From assembly GCA_009993605.1 (NCBI GenBank), contig JAACTB010000012.1:167172-231171 (forward strand): a DNA stretch of 64,000 nt, read 5' to 3'. The notes below the pieces were generated by a model. It did no database searches. It was not told the origin of the DNA and saw nothing but the letters and a program-made list of their open reading frames with translations. The DNA is from Erythrobacter sp. (GTDB taxonomy: Bacteria; Pseudomonadota; Alphaproteobacteria; Sphingomonadales; Sphingomonadaceae). The translations under genes were made by a program, and so were the position numbers. This document shows, in pieces, positions 27,013 to 37,000 of the stretch; positions within the stretch are counted from its first letter, which is position 1, and every line of letters starts with the position of its first letter.

Positions 27013-28311
27013 TCAGGTATGCGGTGCGACGCCAGGTCGCGACGCGTTCGGATTGAGCGGCTTGATGTTCGGACACAGCACGAACACCGAAAGCACTGTC
27101 AGGATCGCCAGCGCGGCGCCGACGGCGAATGCCGGCGCGTAGCTGTCCATCGTGATCACCGGAATCAAGAAGTTGAGCCCGACGACGGCGAGCTTGGCAG
27201 CGGTCCCTGCAAAACCGGCGAGAGTGGCGACCGAATTGCCGCTGTAGAAATCGCTCGGCAGCGTCTGGATATTTCCGATCGCTGTCTGGAAACCGAACAG
27301 GATCGCCGCCATCAGCAGCACCGCCATGAGCGGCGTCGCGGCCTGGATGGTCAGTAGCAGCGACGTCAGCATGATCACCCCGCCAAGGGCGATTACCGAT
27401 TTGCGGGTCCGGTTGACGCTCCAGCCGGCCTTGATGCGGTTCTGGGCGAGGATGCCGCCGAACCATGCGCCGAACATCGCGCCGACATAAGGCACCCAGG
27501 CGTAGAGCCCGATCTCGGCAACCCCAAAGCCGTATGTCTCCGCCAGGTAAAGCGGCAGCCAGCCGACGAAGAGCCACCAGATCGGGTCGATGAAGAACGA
27601 TGCGAGAATTACCCCCCAGCTTTCCTTGCGGGTGAGTATTTGCTTTGCCGACGGCGCGTATGAGGCAACCTCGTTGGTCTCCACGTCGCGCTGACCGATC
27701 AGGATGTACTCGCGCTCCTCGGCGCTCAGCCACGGGTGCGCTTCGGGCCCGGACTTATAGACGATCAACCAGGGGACCAGCCATAGGAAGCCCAGGGCAC
27801 CGATGGTGATGAAGGTCGCCTGCCAGGAATCGAGGAACACGAACAGCCAGGCAACAACCGGGGCCGAGACGATCCCGCCGATCGCCGCGCCGGAATTGAA
27901 GATGCCCTGCGCCAGTGCGCGTTCGCGTATCGGAAACCATTCGGCGTTCGCTTTGGTCGCGCCGGGCCAGTTGCCGGCTTCGGAGACGCCCAGAAGCGCG
28001 CGAAATACCGAGAAGCTGAAAATGCCTTGCGCCACGGCGTGGAGCATCGTCGCGGTCGACCACACCACGATCGACAGCACGAAGCCGAGGCGCGTGCCGA
28101 TCCAGTCGAAGATCTTGCCGAACAGCGACTGGCCGAAGGCATAGGCGAACGTGAAGACGTTGAGGATGATCGCGTAGTCGAGCTTGCTCATCCCGAGCTC
28201 TTCGGAAATTTCGGGCCAAAGCAGGCCGAGCGCGCCGCGATCGATGTAATTGATGACTGTCGCAACAGCGACGAGCGTGACGATGGTCCAGCGGAACCGG
28301 TTGCGCAGCAT
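27013..28311 (-). CDS. MFS transporter, hexuronate/DEH uptake (ACS family)
   Basis: This 432-residue inner-membrane carrier has 12 predicted helices. The start RWTIVTLVAVATVINYIDRG and the GVSEAGNWPGATKANAEWFP motif of TM4/5 are hallmarks of the anion:cation symporter family that includes ExuT. Within the alginate locus it probably brings unsaturated uronates or DEH from periplasm to cytoplasm. It lies 17 bp upstream of the reductase gene and 3 bp downstream of the kdgF-like gene. Confidence 0.9.
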   Translation of the reverse strand: MLRNRFRWTIVTLVAVATVINYIDRGALGLLWPEISEELGMSKLDYAIILNVFTFAYAFGQSLFGKIFDWIGTRLGFVLSIVVWSTATMLHAVAQGIFSFSVFRALLGVSEAGNWPGATKANAEWFPIRERALAQGIFNSGAAIGGIVSAPVVAWLFVFLDSWQATFITIGALGFLWLVPWLIVYKSGPEAHPWLSAEEREYILIGQRDVETNEVASYAPSAKQILTRKESWGVILASFFIDPIWWLFVGWLPLYLAETYGFGVAEIGLYAWVPYVGAMFGAWFGGILAQNRIKAGWSVNRTRKSVIALGGVIMLTSLLLTIQAATPLMAVLLMAAILFGFQTAIGNIQTLPSDFYSGNSVATLAGFAGTAAKLAVVGLNFLIPVITMDSYAPAFAVGAALAILTVLSVFVLCPNIKPLNPNASRPGVAPHT

Positions 28312-28314
28312 AGG

Positions 28315-28677
28315 TCAGCCCTCCACCCGAAGGAGATCTTCGCGTGCCGGGCTGAAGGCGTCGAGGATCACCCCTGCCTCGAGGCAGGTTGCGCCATGCT
28401 TAAGGTGGGGAGCGATAAAGAAGCCGTCGCCCGCCCCGAGATCGCGTTGCTGGCCATCTATGACAACGCGGAAGCGGCCGCTTTCAATATAGCTCGTTTG
28501 GCTATGCGGGTGCGAATGGAGCTGGCCGATCGCACCTTGATCGAACCAGACCCGGCAAAGCATGAGATCGGACCCGTAGCCGAGCATCTGCCGACGAATT
28601 CCGGGTTCAATCTGTTCGATCTTGCTTTCCGTGGCGCGGCAGAATGCCGGCGAGCGCGCTTCCAGTATGTGATCCAT
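28315..28677 (-). CDS. kdgF: KdgF-like cupin
   Basis: This 120-residue single-domain cupin has the metal motif QLHSHPHSQTSYIESGRF (about 51-68) and GDGFFIAPHLKHGATC (about 82-97). KdgF converts 4,5-unsaturated monouronates to the linear ketonised forms, bridging the lyases and DEH reductase in alginate and pectin pathways. The ATG at 28677 begins MDHILEARSP; the upstream extension is not cupin-like. It is tightly packed between the PL17 and MFS genes. Confidence 0.88.
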   Translation of the reverse strand: MDHILEARSPAFCRATESKIEQIEPGIRRQMLGYGSDLMLCRVWFDQGAIGQLHSHPHSQTSYIESGRFRVVIDGQQRDLGAGDGFFIAPHLKHGATCLEAGVILDAFSPAREDLLRVEG

Positions 28678-28679
28678 GA

Positions 28680-30860
28680 TCACTTCCCCTCCGGTTCGAG
28701 CGCGACCACGGCGGCAAAGCCGGTCCACTCGATCGTATCCTTGCCCAGTTTGGCGCGGTGTCCCTTGGCGGGATCGTTTTCGTGCGACACGGCGATCGCC
28801 GCCCGTCGTCCGTCCTTGAGCGTCAGCCGAACGACATCCATCCCGTCGGCGCGGTCGTGCCGCATCGAGGCCACCCGGCTCCGGCTGGCGACGGTCTGCT
28901 CGCTCGCCCCATCGTATCGACCATGGCTTTCGAGCATCGTGGCGAACGAGGCGCCGCCAGCCTTTTTCTGCCGCAGGATGACGATGGGCTCGCGCCGCAA
29001 GTTGAATTCGGGATCGTTCGCCCCGCTCTCGGCAAGGATCGCCTCAACCGATCCATCGGTGGCAAAGCGATAAGTGTAGAAGCGTCCGTCGAGCAGCCAG
29101 GTCAGCGCACCGTCGCCAGCGGCCGGAGTGGCCGTCGCATCGACCCAGATGTGCTGGTAGCCGTCGTCCGCGCCAAGCACCGGCCGGCTCGCCGCGTTGC
29201 TGGCGACCGGGGAGCCGATCTCCATCAAGTGCCCCTGATAGTGCAGCGGCAGGTCATAGGTATGCGCCGCCGCGCCGTCGGCCGAGACGAGATCGATCAC
29301 GGTCGGCTCTTCCAGCCCGGGAATGTCGGCCATCACCAGCGTGCGGGTCATCGTGACGCCCGGATAGGCACCGGTGACCCGGCCGCTCGAAACCTGAAGG
29401 CCCGGCGCGGCGGAGAAATAGACCTGCTGCGGGGCGATCGTGTCCGCCAGCCCGACGTCGCCGCCGAAGTGGCTGCGCTGGTCGACCACGAGCGCGTTAT
29501 GCGCGACGGTCTGCTTGGCCCAGCTCTCGTTCTCGGGAAGGTAGCGACCGCCCTGCTTGGCCTCGATGTTGAGGAACCGCGCGGCGCCATAGTCGCGCAC
29601 GATCTCGTGCCCGTTGTCGTAGAGCTGCCAGCTCAGCTTGTCGAAATGGCCGTGGCCCATCCCTTGCGAGGAGTTCTTAGCGACGAGCGCGGTGTGCCGC
29701 GGGCCGTCCCCGCGGCGCAATACCGCGACGGCGCCCAGATCGCCCTGCGGGCCGTCGCGCAGCAGCAGCGAGCGAAACGGAAAAGGCTCTGCCTTGCCCG
29801 CGGCAAGATCGCTGGCGAGCAGGAGACCGTCGGGCGTGAGCGCGGTGCGGCCCTGTTCGCGCGCAACCGACAGCAGCGCCGGATCGCGGGTCTGGCCATA
29901 GGCGATGGCGACCCCATGGTAGAGTTCCTCGGTCCTGAGGCTCTTGTCCTTCATCGCATCGTTGAAAGGGAAGAAATAGCCGTCGTAGGTGAGCTGCACC
30001 GTGGTCCGCAGCGCTTTCAGCAGGATTCCATCGCGGCGCTCGAATATCCGGCGCTCCGGATCGTTGCGCGCGATCGCATCGGCGAACACCATGAACGGCA
30101 ACAAGGCATACCGTTGATAATAGGGCCCTTCGGCGTAGTACCCGTCGGGAGAGAACAGCTCTTCGGTTTGGCGGAGGAACCCGCTCGTGCCGCTCTTGTC
30201 CGAGCCGAGCAGCGCGCGGTCGACGAGGTCGCGATCGCCAAGGAGGTAGCCGGTCATCCCGACGCCCGCGGTCGCCCAGGTCGCGTGGTTGTGGATGCGG
30301 TCGAAGGTCGCCTGAGAATCCACCGACAGGAAGTGCGCCGCGCGCCGGAACACCTGCGCGTCGATCTTCTCGCGGTCCGCGGCGTTCAGGCTATCGCGCA
30401 CTTCGCCGTAGCCCTGCACCGCGTTGACAAGCCACACCGCGTCGTTGAGCACCTGCCAGAACAGGCGCCCGGTGTACTGGTTGCTGGCCGCGGGATGGTC
30501 GCCAAGCGACGGATAAAGGTCCGCGTAGGCGAGCAGGACATTGCGCACGTAGTCCGCGTACCGCTTGTCGCCGGTGATGCGGTAAAGCTGGCCGCCGAGG
30601 TAGATGGCGCGGTAATTGCGTTTGTGCTGCTCGTGCGTGTAGCCGCCGCCCGGATCCTTGGGGAGAGGGGCGACGACGCCCGCCTGCATCATCCCGTCGA
30701 CGAAGCCGCGCGCGCTTTCCAGCTCCGCGGCATAGAGCGGCGGCAGGGCGGAAAGGCTCGCTGCCGCCGGCGCGCTTGGCGCCGCTGCCGATAAGGTCGT
30801 GGAAACCGCGAGAGCAACCGCGGCCGCACTGGCCAAGTGGAAGGACAGGCGGCGCATCAC
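28680..30860 (-). CDS. Oligoalginate lyase, family PL17
   Basis: This 726-residue exported exo-lyase liberates unsaturated monouronate from alginate oligomers. It has a signal peptide to about residue 25, an alpha/alpha toroid (35-400) and a heparinase II/III-like beta domain. RIHNHATWATAG (residues 189-200) carries the Asn-His pair (191-192), and EGPYYQRY (244-251) the tyrosine region, known to be catalytic in PL17; MGHGHFDKLSW and DYGAARFLN are also typical. Its start overlaps the PL6 stop by four bases. An alternative start is the second Met at 30857. Confidence 0.93.
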   Translation of the reverse strand: MMRRLSFHLASAAAVALAVSTTLSAAAPSAPAAASLSALPPLYAAELESARGFVDGMMQAGVVAPLPKDPGGGYTHEQHKRNYRAIYLGGQLYRITGDKRYADYVRNVLLAYADLYPSLGDHPAASNQYTGRLFWQVLNDAVWLVNAVQGYGEVRDSLNAADREKIDAQVFRRAAHFLSVDSQATFDRIHNHATWATAGVGMTGYLLGDRDLVDRALLGSDKSGTSGFLRQTEELFSPDGYYAEGPYYQRYALLPFMVFADAIARNDPERRIFERRDGILLKALRTTVQLTYDGYFFPFNDAMKDKSLRTEELYHGVAIAYGQTRDPALLSVAREQGRTALTPDGLLLASDLAAGKAEPFPFRSLLLRDGPQGDLGAVAVLRRGDGPRHTALVAKNSSQGMGHGHFDKLSWQLYDNGHEIVRDYGAARFLNIEAKQGGRYLPENESWAKQTVAHNALVVDQRSHFGGDVGLADTIAPQQVYFSAAPGLQVSSGRVTGAYPGVTMTRTLVMADIPGLEEPTVIDLVSADGAAAHTYDLPLHYQGHLMEIGSPVASNAASRPVLGADDGYQHIWVDATATPAAGDGALTWLLDGRFYTYRFATDGSVEAILAESGANDPEFNLRREPIVILRQKKAGGASFATMLESHGRYDGASEQTVASRSRVASMRHDRADGMDVVRLTLKDGRRAAIAVSHENDPAKGHRAKLGKDTIEWTGFAAVVALEPEGK

Positions 30861-33115
30861 TTGGCAGCCTTTCCATCGAATGTGTTGGCTGAAATCTGTA
30901 CGCGGGGCGGCCCGTCGTGGTTCAGCTCCTTCACTTCGGGTGCCGGCGTGCCCGCAAAGGTGTTGCCTTCGAGCCGTGTCGATGGCGTGCCGACGGTGTG
31001 CGCGATCCGGACCGGGGCCGACGCGGCGAATGCGTTGCGGGCGATGACGACGGTCTGCACCCCGTGCAGGTGGACCGACGCGCCCGCGGTCTTCCCGGCA
31101 TTGGCGATAGCGTTTCCGGTGATCGTGACGAAGGGACCGAAGGTGCTCTCGTCGGTCCCTCCGCGATAGACGCTTGCGATCGGACCGCCGACGTTCGCGA
31201 ACTGGCTGTCGACGATGTCGAGATATTCCACGTTGTAGCGGCCATAATCATCGGTCTCGGTATCGGCCGCGACGACCCCCCCGCTGATATCGGCGAACGC
31301 GCTTTTGCGAATGCTGATCCGGTCGGCGAGCGCCCCCTTGCCCAGCGCCAGCACGTTGAACGACTTGTTGACCGTGAGGTTGCGGACGTTGACGCGGTCG
31401 AATTCCACCCGCATGTTGTTCTGCAGGGGAAAGGCCGTCGTCCGGATGACCGCGTTGCCGACCGAATCCGGGGCAAGCTCGCCGTCGATCGTCAGGTCGG
31501 CAAGCTGCAGGTTCCCACCTTCGCGCAGTTCGATGAGCGATGGACGGGTGAAGCGGATCGTCGCGGGTGCGCGGCCCTCGGCCTTGGCGCTCCGGATCGT
31601 CAGGCTCTTGTCGAGCCCGATCGCCCGGTGGACGACATAGTTGCCCGGCGCCAGCATCAGCACGTCGCCATCGCCGGCCGCGTCGACCGCGAGCGCCAGC
31701 GTGTCTTCGCCTGGGGCGACCTGGTGCACTTTGCCCGAAGCGCCGAACTTCTCGCCGTCGCCGGGCTTGGCGTACCAGGCCACGCCGACCTGCGAGAGCT
31801 GCATTGGCCGCAGGTCGCGCGGCGCCCCGACCCCGTCCAGCGCCGGATCGTCGGGGTAGAGCAGCCCGTTGGCCGCCCGGACCATGTTCGCGGTCCTCCG
31901 ATCAAGCGATAGGCCCTCGCTCGCGTTCGGCGCGCCGAGAATCACGTTCGCCTGCATGGCGATGCCCGAGATGTCGTCCTCGATGCGGAACAGCGGGTCG
32001 TCGCCGTCCGTGACGAACAGGTTGCCGCGCATGACCGAGTTCACTGGCGGCGCCGACCTCTCCGCGCTTGCTCCGCCCGCCAGGGTGACGCGGGTGCTGT
32101 CGACAACCGTGTTGCCTTCGATCACCGCGTTCTCGACCTGGACGTAGCGATTGACCGGTGAGTTCGGGACCCCGTTCATGACCGTGAGGGCGCTGGCAAA
32201 GCCCGTGCCGCGCAGCCCTTCCATGTAGTTGCCGCGCACCGTCTGGTTGCGATTGATCACGCGGATCCCGCCGGTGTAATCCTTGCCGTGGCCCATGAAG
32301 ACGTTGCGCTCGACCAGCGCGTCGTCGCCGTGACGCAAGGTGAGCGTGCCGCGCGAGCGCAGGAAAAGGTTGCCGCGAAAGACGTTGCCGTTCGACTTGC
32401 TCGAGATGATCTCGACCTCGCCGTCGGTCCGGTCGAACACGTTGTTCTCGATCACCGTACCCGATCGAAACATCGAATACTGGCTGGTGCCGATGCGGAT
32501 CGTTTCGCCGCCGTTGGATCCCAGCACGGGGCGCGGCCCGAAATAGTTGTGGTCGATCCGGTGGCCGTTCTCGCGGCTTTCCTCGCTGTCGAGCCGCACC
32601 GCGAGCGTGACGCCCTGGTTGGTCTTGCCGACAAGGTGATTGTGATCGAACCGGTTGTTGCGACCGAAGAGGCCTACCCAGTAGTCGTCGTCGAAGCGGT
32701 CGGGCTTGCTGAAGTGGTCGATCACGACCTCGCTTACCCGGCTGTTGTGCGCGACATCGTCCTTGCTGCGGCGAAACGCGATGACCTCTCCGCGCGGGCT
32801 GTAGCCGTCCTTGAAGACGAGGCCCGAAACATGGACGTGCTCGCCGCCGATCCGCAGGCTCGACTGGCCGGTGAGGAAGACCTTTCCGGCCTCCTGCGAC
32901 CGCACCACGACCGGCTTGTCCGAGGTACCCTTGCCGGTGACGACGAGTTCGAAGTCGCGCCATTCGCCGTTGGCCAGGACGATCGCGTCGCCGACGCGAA
33001 CCTGCTTCAGCGCACGGGCATATTCATCCTGGTTGCGAACGAGGAAGTCTTCGGCGTGCAGCGGCATTGCCGTTGCACTTACAAGCACCAGCCACAGGAC
33101 TCCCCGCATCGACAT
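30857..33115 (-). CDS. Alginate lyase, family PL6, exported
   Basis: This 752-residue, full-length two-domain PL6 enzyme (chondroitinase-B-like beta-helix) has signal peptide MSMRGVLWLVLVSATAMPLHA. The Ca2+-binding motif NGGETIRIG lies at 201-209; catalytic Lys240 (SSKSNGN) and Arg261 (LRHGDD) are 21 residues apart, the same spacing as Lys220/Arg241 in characterised PL6 lyases. The second beta-helix domain spans about 420-740. It is the first enzyme gene of the locus, downstream of the regulator gene and of two candidate operator sites. Confidence 0.93.
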   Translation of the reverse strand: MSMRGVLWLVLVSATAMPLHAEDFLVRNQDEYARALKQVRVGDAIVLANGEWRDFELVVTGKGTSDKPVVVRSQEAGKVFLTGQSSLRIGGEHVHVSGLVFKDGYSPRGEVIAFRRSKDDVAHNSRVSEVVIDHFSKPDRFDDDYWVGLFGRNNRFDHNHLVGKTNQGVTLAVRLDSEESRENGHRIDHNYFGPRPVLGSNGGETIRIGTSQYSMFRSGTVIENNVFDRTDGEVEIISSKSNGNVFRGNLFLRSRGTLTLRHGDDALVERNVFMGHGKDYTGGIRVINRNQTVRGNYMEGLRGTGFASALTVMNGVPNSPVNRYVQVENAVIEGNTVVDSTRVTLAGGASAERSAPPVNSVMRGNLFVTDGDDPLFRIEDDISGIAMQANVILGAPNASEGLSLDRRTANMVRAANGLLYPDDPALDGVGAPRDLRPMQLSQVGVAWYAKPGDGEKFGASGKVHQVAPGEDTLALAVDAAGDGDVLMLAPGNYVVHRAIGLDKSLTIRSAKAEGRAPATIRFTRPSLIELREGGNLQLADLTIDGELAPDSVGNAVIRTTAFPLQNNMRVEFDRVNVRNLTVNKSFNVLALGKGALADRISIRKSAFADISGGVVAADTETDDYGRYNVEYLDIVDSQFANVGGPIASVYRGGTDESTFGPFVTITGNAIANAGKTAGASVHLHGVQTVVIARNAFAASAPVRIAHTVGTPSTRLEGNTFAGTPAPEVKELNHDGPPRVQISANTFDGKAAK

Positions 33116-33180
33116 CCCGTTCCTCTCACAATTCTTATGCTGAGGGGACTACATTCTGCGCGCAGAGGTGTCAATCAATC

Positions 33181-33214
33181 TGGCATACAAGAAGCCAGTT
33201 TTTTGTAATACCAA
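33181..33214. promoter_or_regulatory. Candidate GntR operator upstream of PL6 gene
   Basis: TTGTAATACCAA lies at 33203-33214, in the 104-bp gap between the regulator gene and the PL6 gene. A weaker related element, CTGGCATACAA, lies at 33180-33190. A near-identical site upstream of the regulator gene (33992-34003) supports specific binding. The imperfect dyad TTGnnAT-AcCAA resembles operators of FadR-type GntR regulators. Confidence 0.55.
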
Positions 33215-33219
33215 TTTTG

Positions 33220-33960
33220 TCAGTGCATGCGCGAGGCGACGAGGAATCGCTCGCGGCTCTCGCTTGCCCGCTGATGCACTTCCTCCAGCGCCATGCGCTC
33301 GGTTGCATCGAGCATCGCGTTGATCAGGCGGTGGAAATGTTCGCGCATCGCCGCCCTCGCGCCGGCTGCATCGCCGCCCTTGATCGCATCGAACACCGCC
33401 CGGTGCTCGGCGGTACGGGACTCCGCGTCGTCGACGCAGACCGCCTCGTATGTCGCCTTCACCTCGGGGAGGTCCTCGCGCATGCGCCACAGCGTCTTGA
33501 TGGTGTGGACGAGCGCGGCGTTGTTCGACGCTTCGGCGATCGTGCGGTGAAACAGCTCGTCGGCTTCGTTCGCTTCGTCGTGGTCGCCGGTGCGCATCTG
33601 CTCGATGAGCTCGGCGAGCCGGGCGACCCCTTCCTCGGTGATATTGTGCGCAGCAAGCGCCGCGGCCTCAGACTCGACGAGGAGGCGGGCCTCGGTCACT
33701 TCGAACGCACTCGCCTTTGGCAAAGCGCCGTCCTGAGCCGGCCTGGCTTCGCTCACGTAGACCCCGGAACCCGTCTTGATCTCGAGCCGCCCGACGGCCT
33801 GCAGGGCAATCTCTGCCTCGCGAATGGTGACGCGGCTGACGCCCAGCCGCTCGGCGAGTTCCCTTTCGCCTGGAAGACGCGTGCCCGGGGGAAACGCGCC
33901 CTCGTCGATAAGGCTGGCGATCTGCTCGGCTACCGACTGGAAAAGACGTTTCGAGCTCAT
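33220..33960 (-). CDS. GntR/FadR-family (FCD) regulator of the alginate locus
   Basis: This 246-residue repressor has an N-terminal winged helix (GTRLPGERELAERLGVSRVT at 26-45) and a C-terminal FCD ligand domain with metal-ligand-type histidines (DELFHRTIAEASNN, HRAVFDAI, MREHFHRL). Such regulators usually lose DNA binding when they bind a uronate intermediate such as KDPG or DEH. Candidate operators sit both upstream and downstream of the gene, so it likely controls itself and the lyase operon. Confidence 0.92.
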   Translation of the reverse strand: MSSKRLFQSVAEQIASLIDEGAFPPGTRLPGERELAERLGVSRVTIREAEIALQAVGRLEIKTGSGVYVSEARPAQDGALPKASAFEVTEARLLVESEAAALAAHNITEEGVARLAELIEQMRTGDHDEANEADELFHRTIAEASNNAALVHTIKTLWRMREDLPEVKATYEAVCVDDAESRTAEHRAVFDAIKGGDAAGARAAMREHFHRLINAMLDATERMALEEVHQRASESRERFLVASRMH

Positions 33961-33991
33961 GACTGATAGGACCCCACGATAGCGTGACGAT

Positions 33992-34003
33992 TTGCTATAC
34001 CAA
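33992..34003. promoter_or_regulatory. Candidate GntR operator upstream of the regulator gene
   Basis: TTGCTATACCAA matches TTGTAATACCAA at 33203 in 10 of 12 positions and the flanking AATTTT also agrees. It lies 32 bp upstream of the regulator's ATG, suited to autoregulation. Confidence 0.55.
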
Positions 34004-34082
34004 TTTTCCTAGACCGGATTTGCAACGAATGCCAGCAACCCTCCCCCCGGTAGGCCGCTGGCATGCGTCTTCCACGATATTC

Positions 34083-37000
34083 TCAGAACTTGACCCGCAC
34101 GCCCGCGTAGTACCGCGGACCGTAAACCGAGATTGCCGAGAAATCGTCCACCGTCGGCCGGTAGTCGACACGCGGCTCGTTGAACAGGTTCAGGCCCTCG
34201 AGCGAGAAGCGCACATTCCGGTTGAGCTTGTACGAGATCCGCGCTTCGAAAACGCCGGTGTCGTCCACATAGCGCACCCGGCCGGGGGTCGATACGAACT
34301 GCTGGAAGTAGCGGCTGCGGTACTTGTAGACGCCCTGGAAATCGAACGCGCCGATCTGGTAATAGGCCTGCGCGGACAGAACGTGCTTCGACAGGCCGAA
34401 GATGCTTGCAGGGGGCACGACGCCGATGCGCTGGGTCACCGTCCCGTTCGCGGAGACAAGCGTCGACGATCCGAGATCCTCGTCCTCGAACTCGAAATTG
34501 GAGTCGGCGTAGTTGTAGCCGACCTTGAACCCGAGCCCGTCAAGCGGGGCCGGCAGGAAGCTGAGCCGATAGGCCGCCGACACCTCGAAGCCGTAGATCG
34601 AACTCGTCGACCCATCGGTATTGGTCGTGGTGACCAGGGTATCGAGCGGCTGCCCGTCGACGATGAACGTTTCGGTCTGGCTAGTGTTGGTGAACCCGCC
34701 GTTGAAGCGCTTGTAGTACACGCCCGCCGCGAAGATGGCGTCCGGGTTCGGGTACCATTCGAGCGCCGCATCGAAATTCCACGACAGCAGCGGATCGGTG
34801 AACGGATTGCCGCTCGCCGAGGCCGAACCCACCGCCTCGGCAATCGAGGTCGCGGTGTCATCCAGCAGCGCGTTGAACGAGCGGCCATAGCCAAGCGACG
34901 AAGGGTCGGGCCGCGACAGGGCGCGGAAGACCGCGAACCGCGCCAGCAAGTCGGGTTGCAGGTTCGCGGTGATGTTGAAGCTGGGCAGGTACTCGGTGTA
35001 GCGGCCGCCCCCCGAAACCGTGGTCAGCGAATTCTGGTTCTCGACCACCGCGATCGTGCCGTCGGTCCGCGTGAACGAAGTCAGCGTTCCGCGGAAGCCG
35101 AGCGAATTCACCCTGGTGTTGATCACCCGCAGGCCGAGGTTGCCGCGCACCGGCAGCGTGCCCAGATCGCCGTCGAAATTGGCCTGGACGTACCCGGCCC
35201 AGGTCTTTTCGTTGACGTCGTTGTTCTGGATCGAGTCGAAATTGCCGGTGGGAAAGCTGGGAAGTCCGTCCTCGTCGAACGTGATCTGCCCACTCGGGCT
35301 TGCGGCCTCGAGCGCGCGCGTCAGGCACAGCGCGTCGAACGTCGCGAAGGTATTGTACGTGCCGATCACGTTGCCGGCCGCGTCGACATTGGTGATCAGG
35401 GGATTGTCCCCCGAGACCGACGAAAGGAACCCGGATTCGGGGAATGCGGTGCGGCATGCCCGGTTGGCGGCAGCCAGCGCGGCGTTGGAATACGTTACCT
35501 CGGTGCGGCTCGATCCGCTGACCGCCCCGGGCACGTCCTTGTACTTGAGTTCCTGGAAGCGAACCCCGGCTTCGACCGAACTCAGGAAACCGCCGAATTC
35601 GTACTCGGCATCGAAGCGGCCCGAGAAAATGCTGTTGTAGCGGTCCTGCTCGAGGTCGTAGCGGGTCCGGGCGTTGTCGGCGAAGAAGCCGTAATTGGTT
35701 GGATCGAATTGCTGAACGATGAAGTTCAGCGCCTGCGATCCGTTCTGCTGAATCAGGTAGCCCACCTCGACGCGGTCGTCCGAATACGAGTTGTCACTTT
35801 CGCGCGACCCCGGATAGACCGAGCCGGTATTGTCGAGATCGATCCGGTCGCGAATGCGCTGGCGAACCTGCACTCCTTCTTCGACGCGCTGGGTCTGCGA
35901 ATACGAGAAATCAGTCGATATCTTCAAACGATCCGTCGCCTGCAGGGCTACCGCCAGTCCACCACCGAGATATTCCTCGTCGCGCTGAAGGTACTCGCTG
36001 TTCGTCTCGATGCTCGTCTCGCCGGTGAACTGCCGCAACGCGCCGGACTTGGTCACGATCAGTGGATAGCCGGCGATGAGGTTCGCATCGCCAAGGCCAT
36101 CGATGCGCCGACCTTCCGAGAAGTTGAGGTCGTTGCGCTTTTCGCGGAACAGCCGGTTCGAATACTGGAAATCCATGTTGATATCGAAGTCAGGCGTCGG
36201 CTTGAGCTGGACCGAGCCGAAGAATGAGTCACGCGTGTCGTCGGTGATGTTCTGGCGGAACGAATAGCCGTTGTGCGCGATGACAAAATCCTGTGATGGA
36301 TCGTAGGGGGAATCGCAGTTCTGGTCATCATAGACGCCGGTCCCATTGGTCCCGCCAGTGGCCGGGTTGTCCCAACAGAAGTTGGACGTGTTGCTGACAT
36401 TCGCTTCCTGCTCGGGATTGGTCGAGCTGTTGCGTGAAAAGCCAAGCGAAATCCCAACCTCGCCATCGCCGACAGCGAACTGGTCAATGAAACTGACAGT
36501 CCCGCGGTACCCGTATTTCTGGAAGCGTTGAGAAGGATCGAGATCCAAATTGTCAGGGTTAACGTTGATCTTCCCTTCGGCTTGCAACAGACGCTTGCCA
36601 TAATCGACCGGACGCACGGTACTGAGCGCAATCTGCCCGGCTACGCCGCCTTCTATCATGCTGGCTGACTGTGTCTTGTAGACTTCCAGCTTGTTGAACA
36701 ATTCCGATGGGAACTGACTGAAGTTCACCGAACGATCGCCACTGCCATTACTGGCGGCGCGTCCATTCATGACTGTCGAACTTAGGAATGGGCCGAGGCC
36801 ACGCAGGGAAATTTCCGTCGCGCCGCCCTGTTCGCGGTGCGAGGCAGCACTGGTCAGCGTCTCGATCGCTTCGCCGATCGAGAGCGCCGGCAGGTCGCCA
36901 ATCTCGTCGGAGGAAAGCGCTTCGACGATTTCATCGGCATTGCGCTTTGTCTCGATCGAATCCTGGATCGTCGCACGGATGCCCGTGACCGTGATGACGT

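Noticed and set aside
28758..30794. Long open frame (678 codons) on the plus strand
   Set aside because: It is antisense to the PL17 lyase gene, which has clear family motifs; the antisense frame is Arg/Val/Ala-rich without domains, as is common in GC-rich DNA.
33984..36227. Long open frame (747 codons) on the plus strand
   Set aside because: It is antisense to the alginate TonB receptor, with no recognisable domain; a composition effect.
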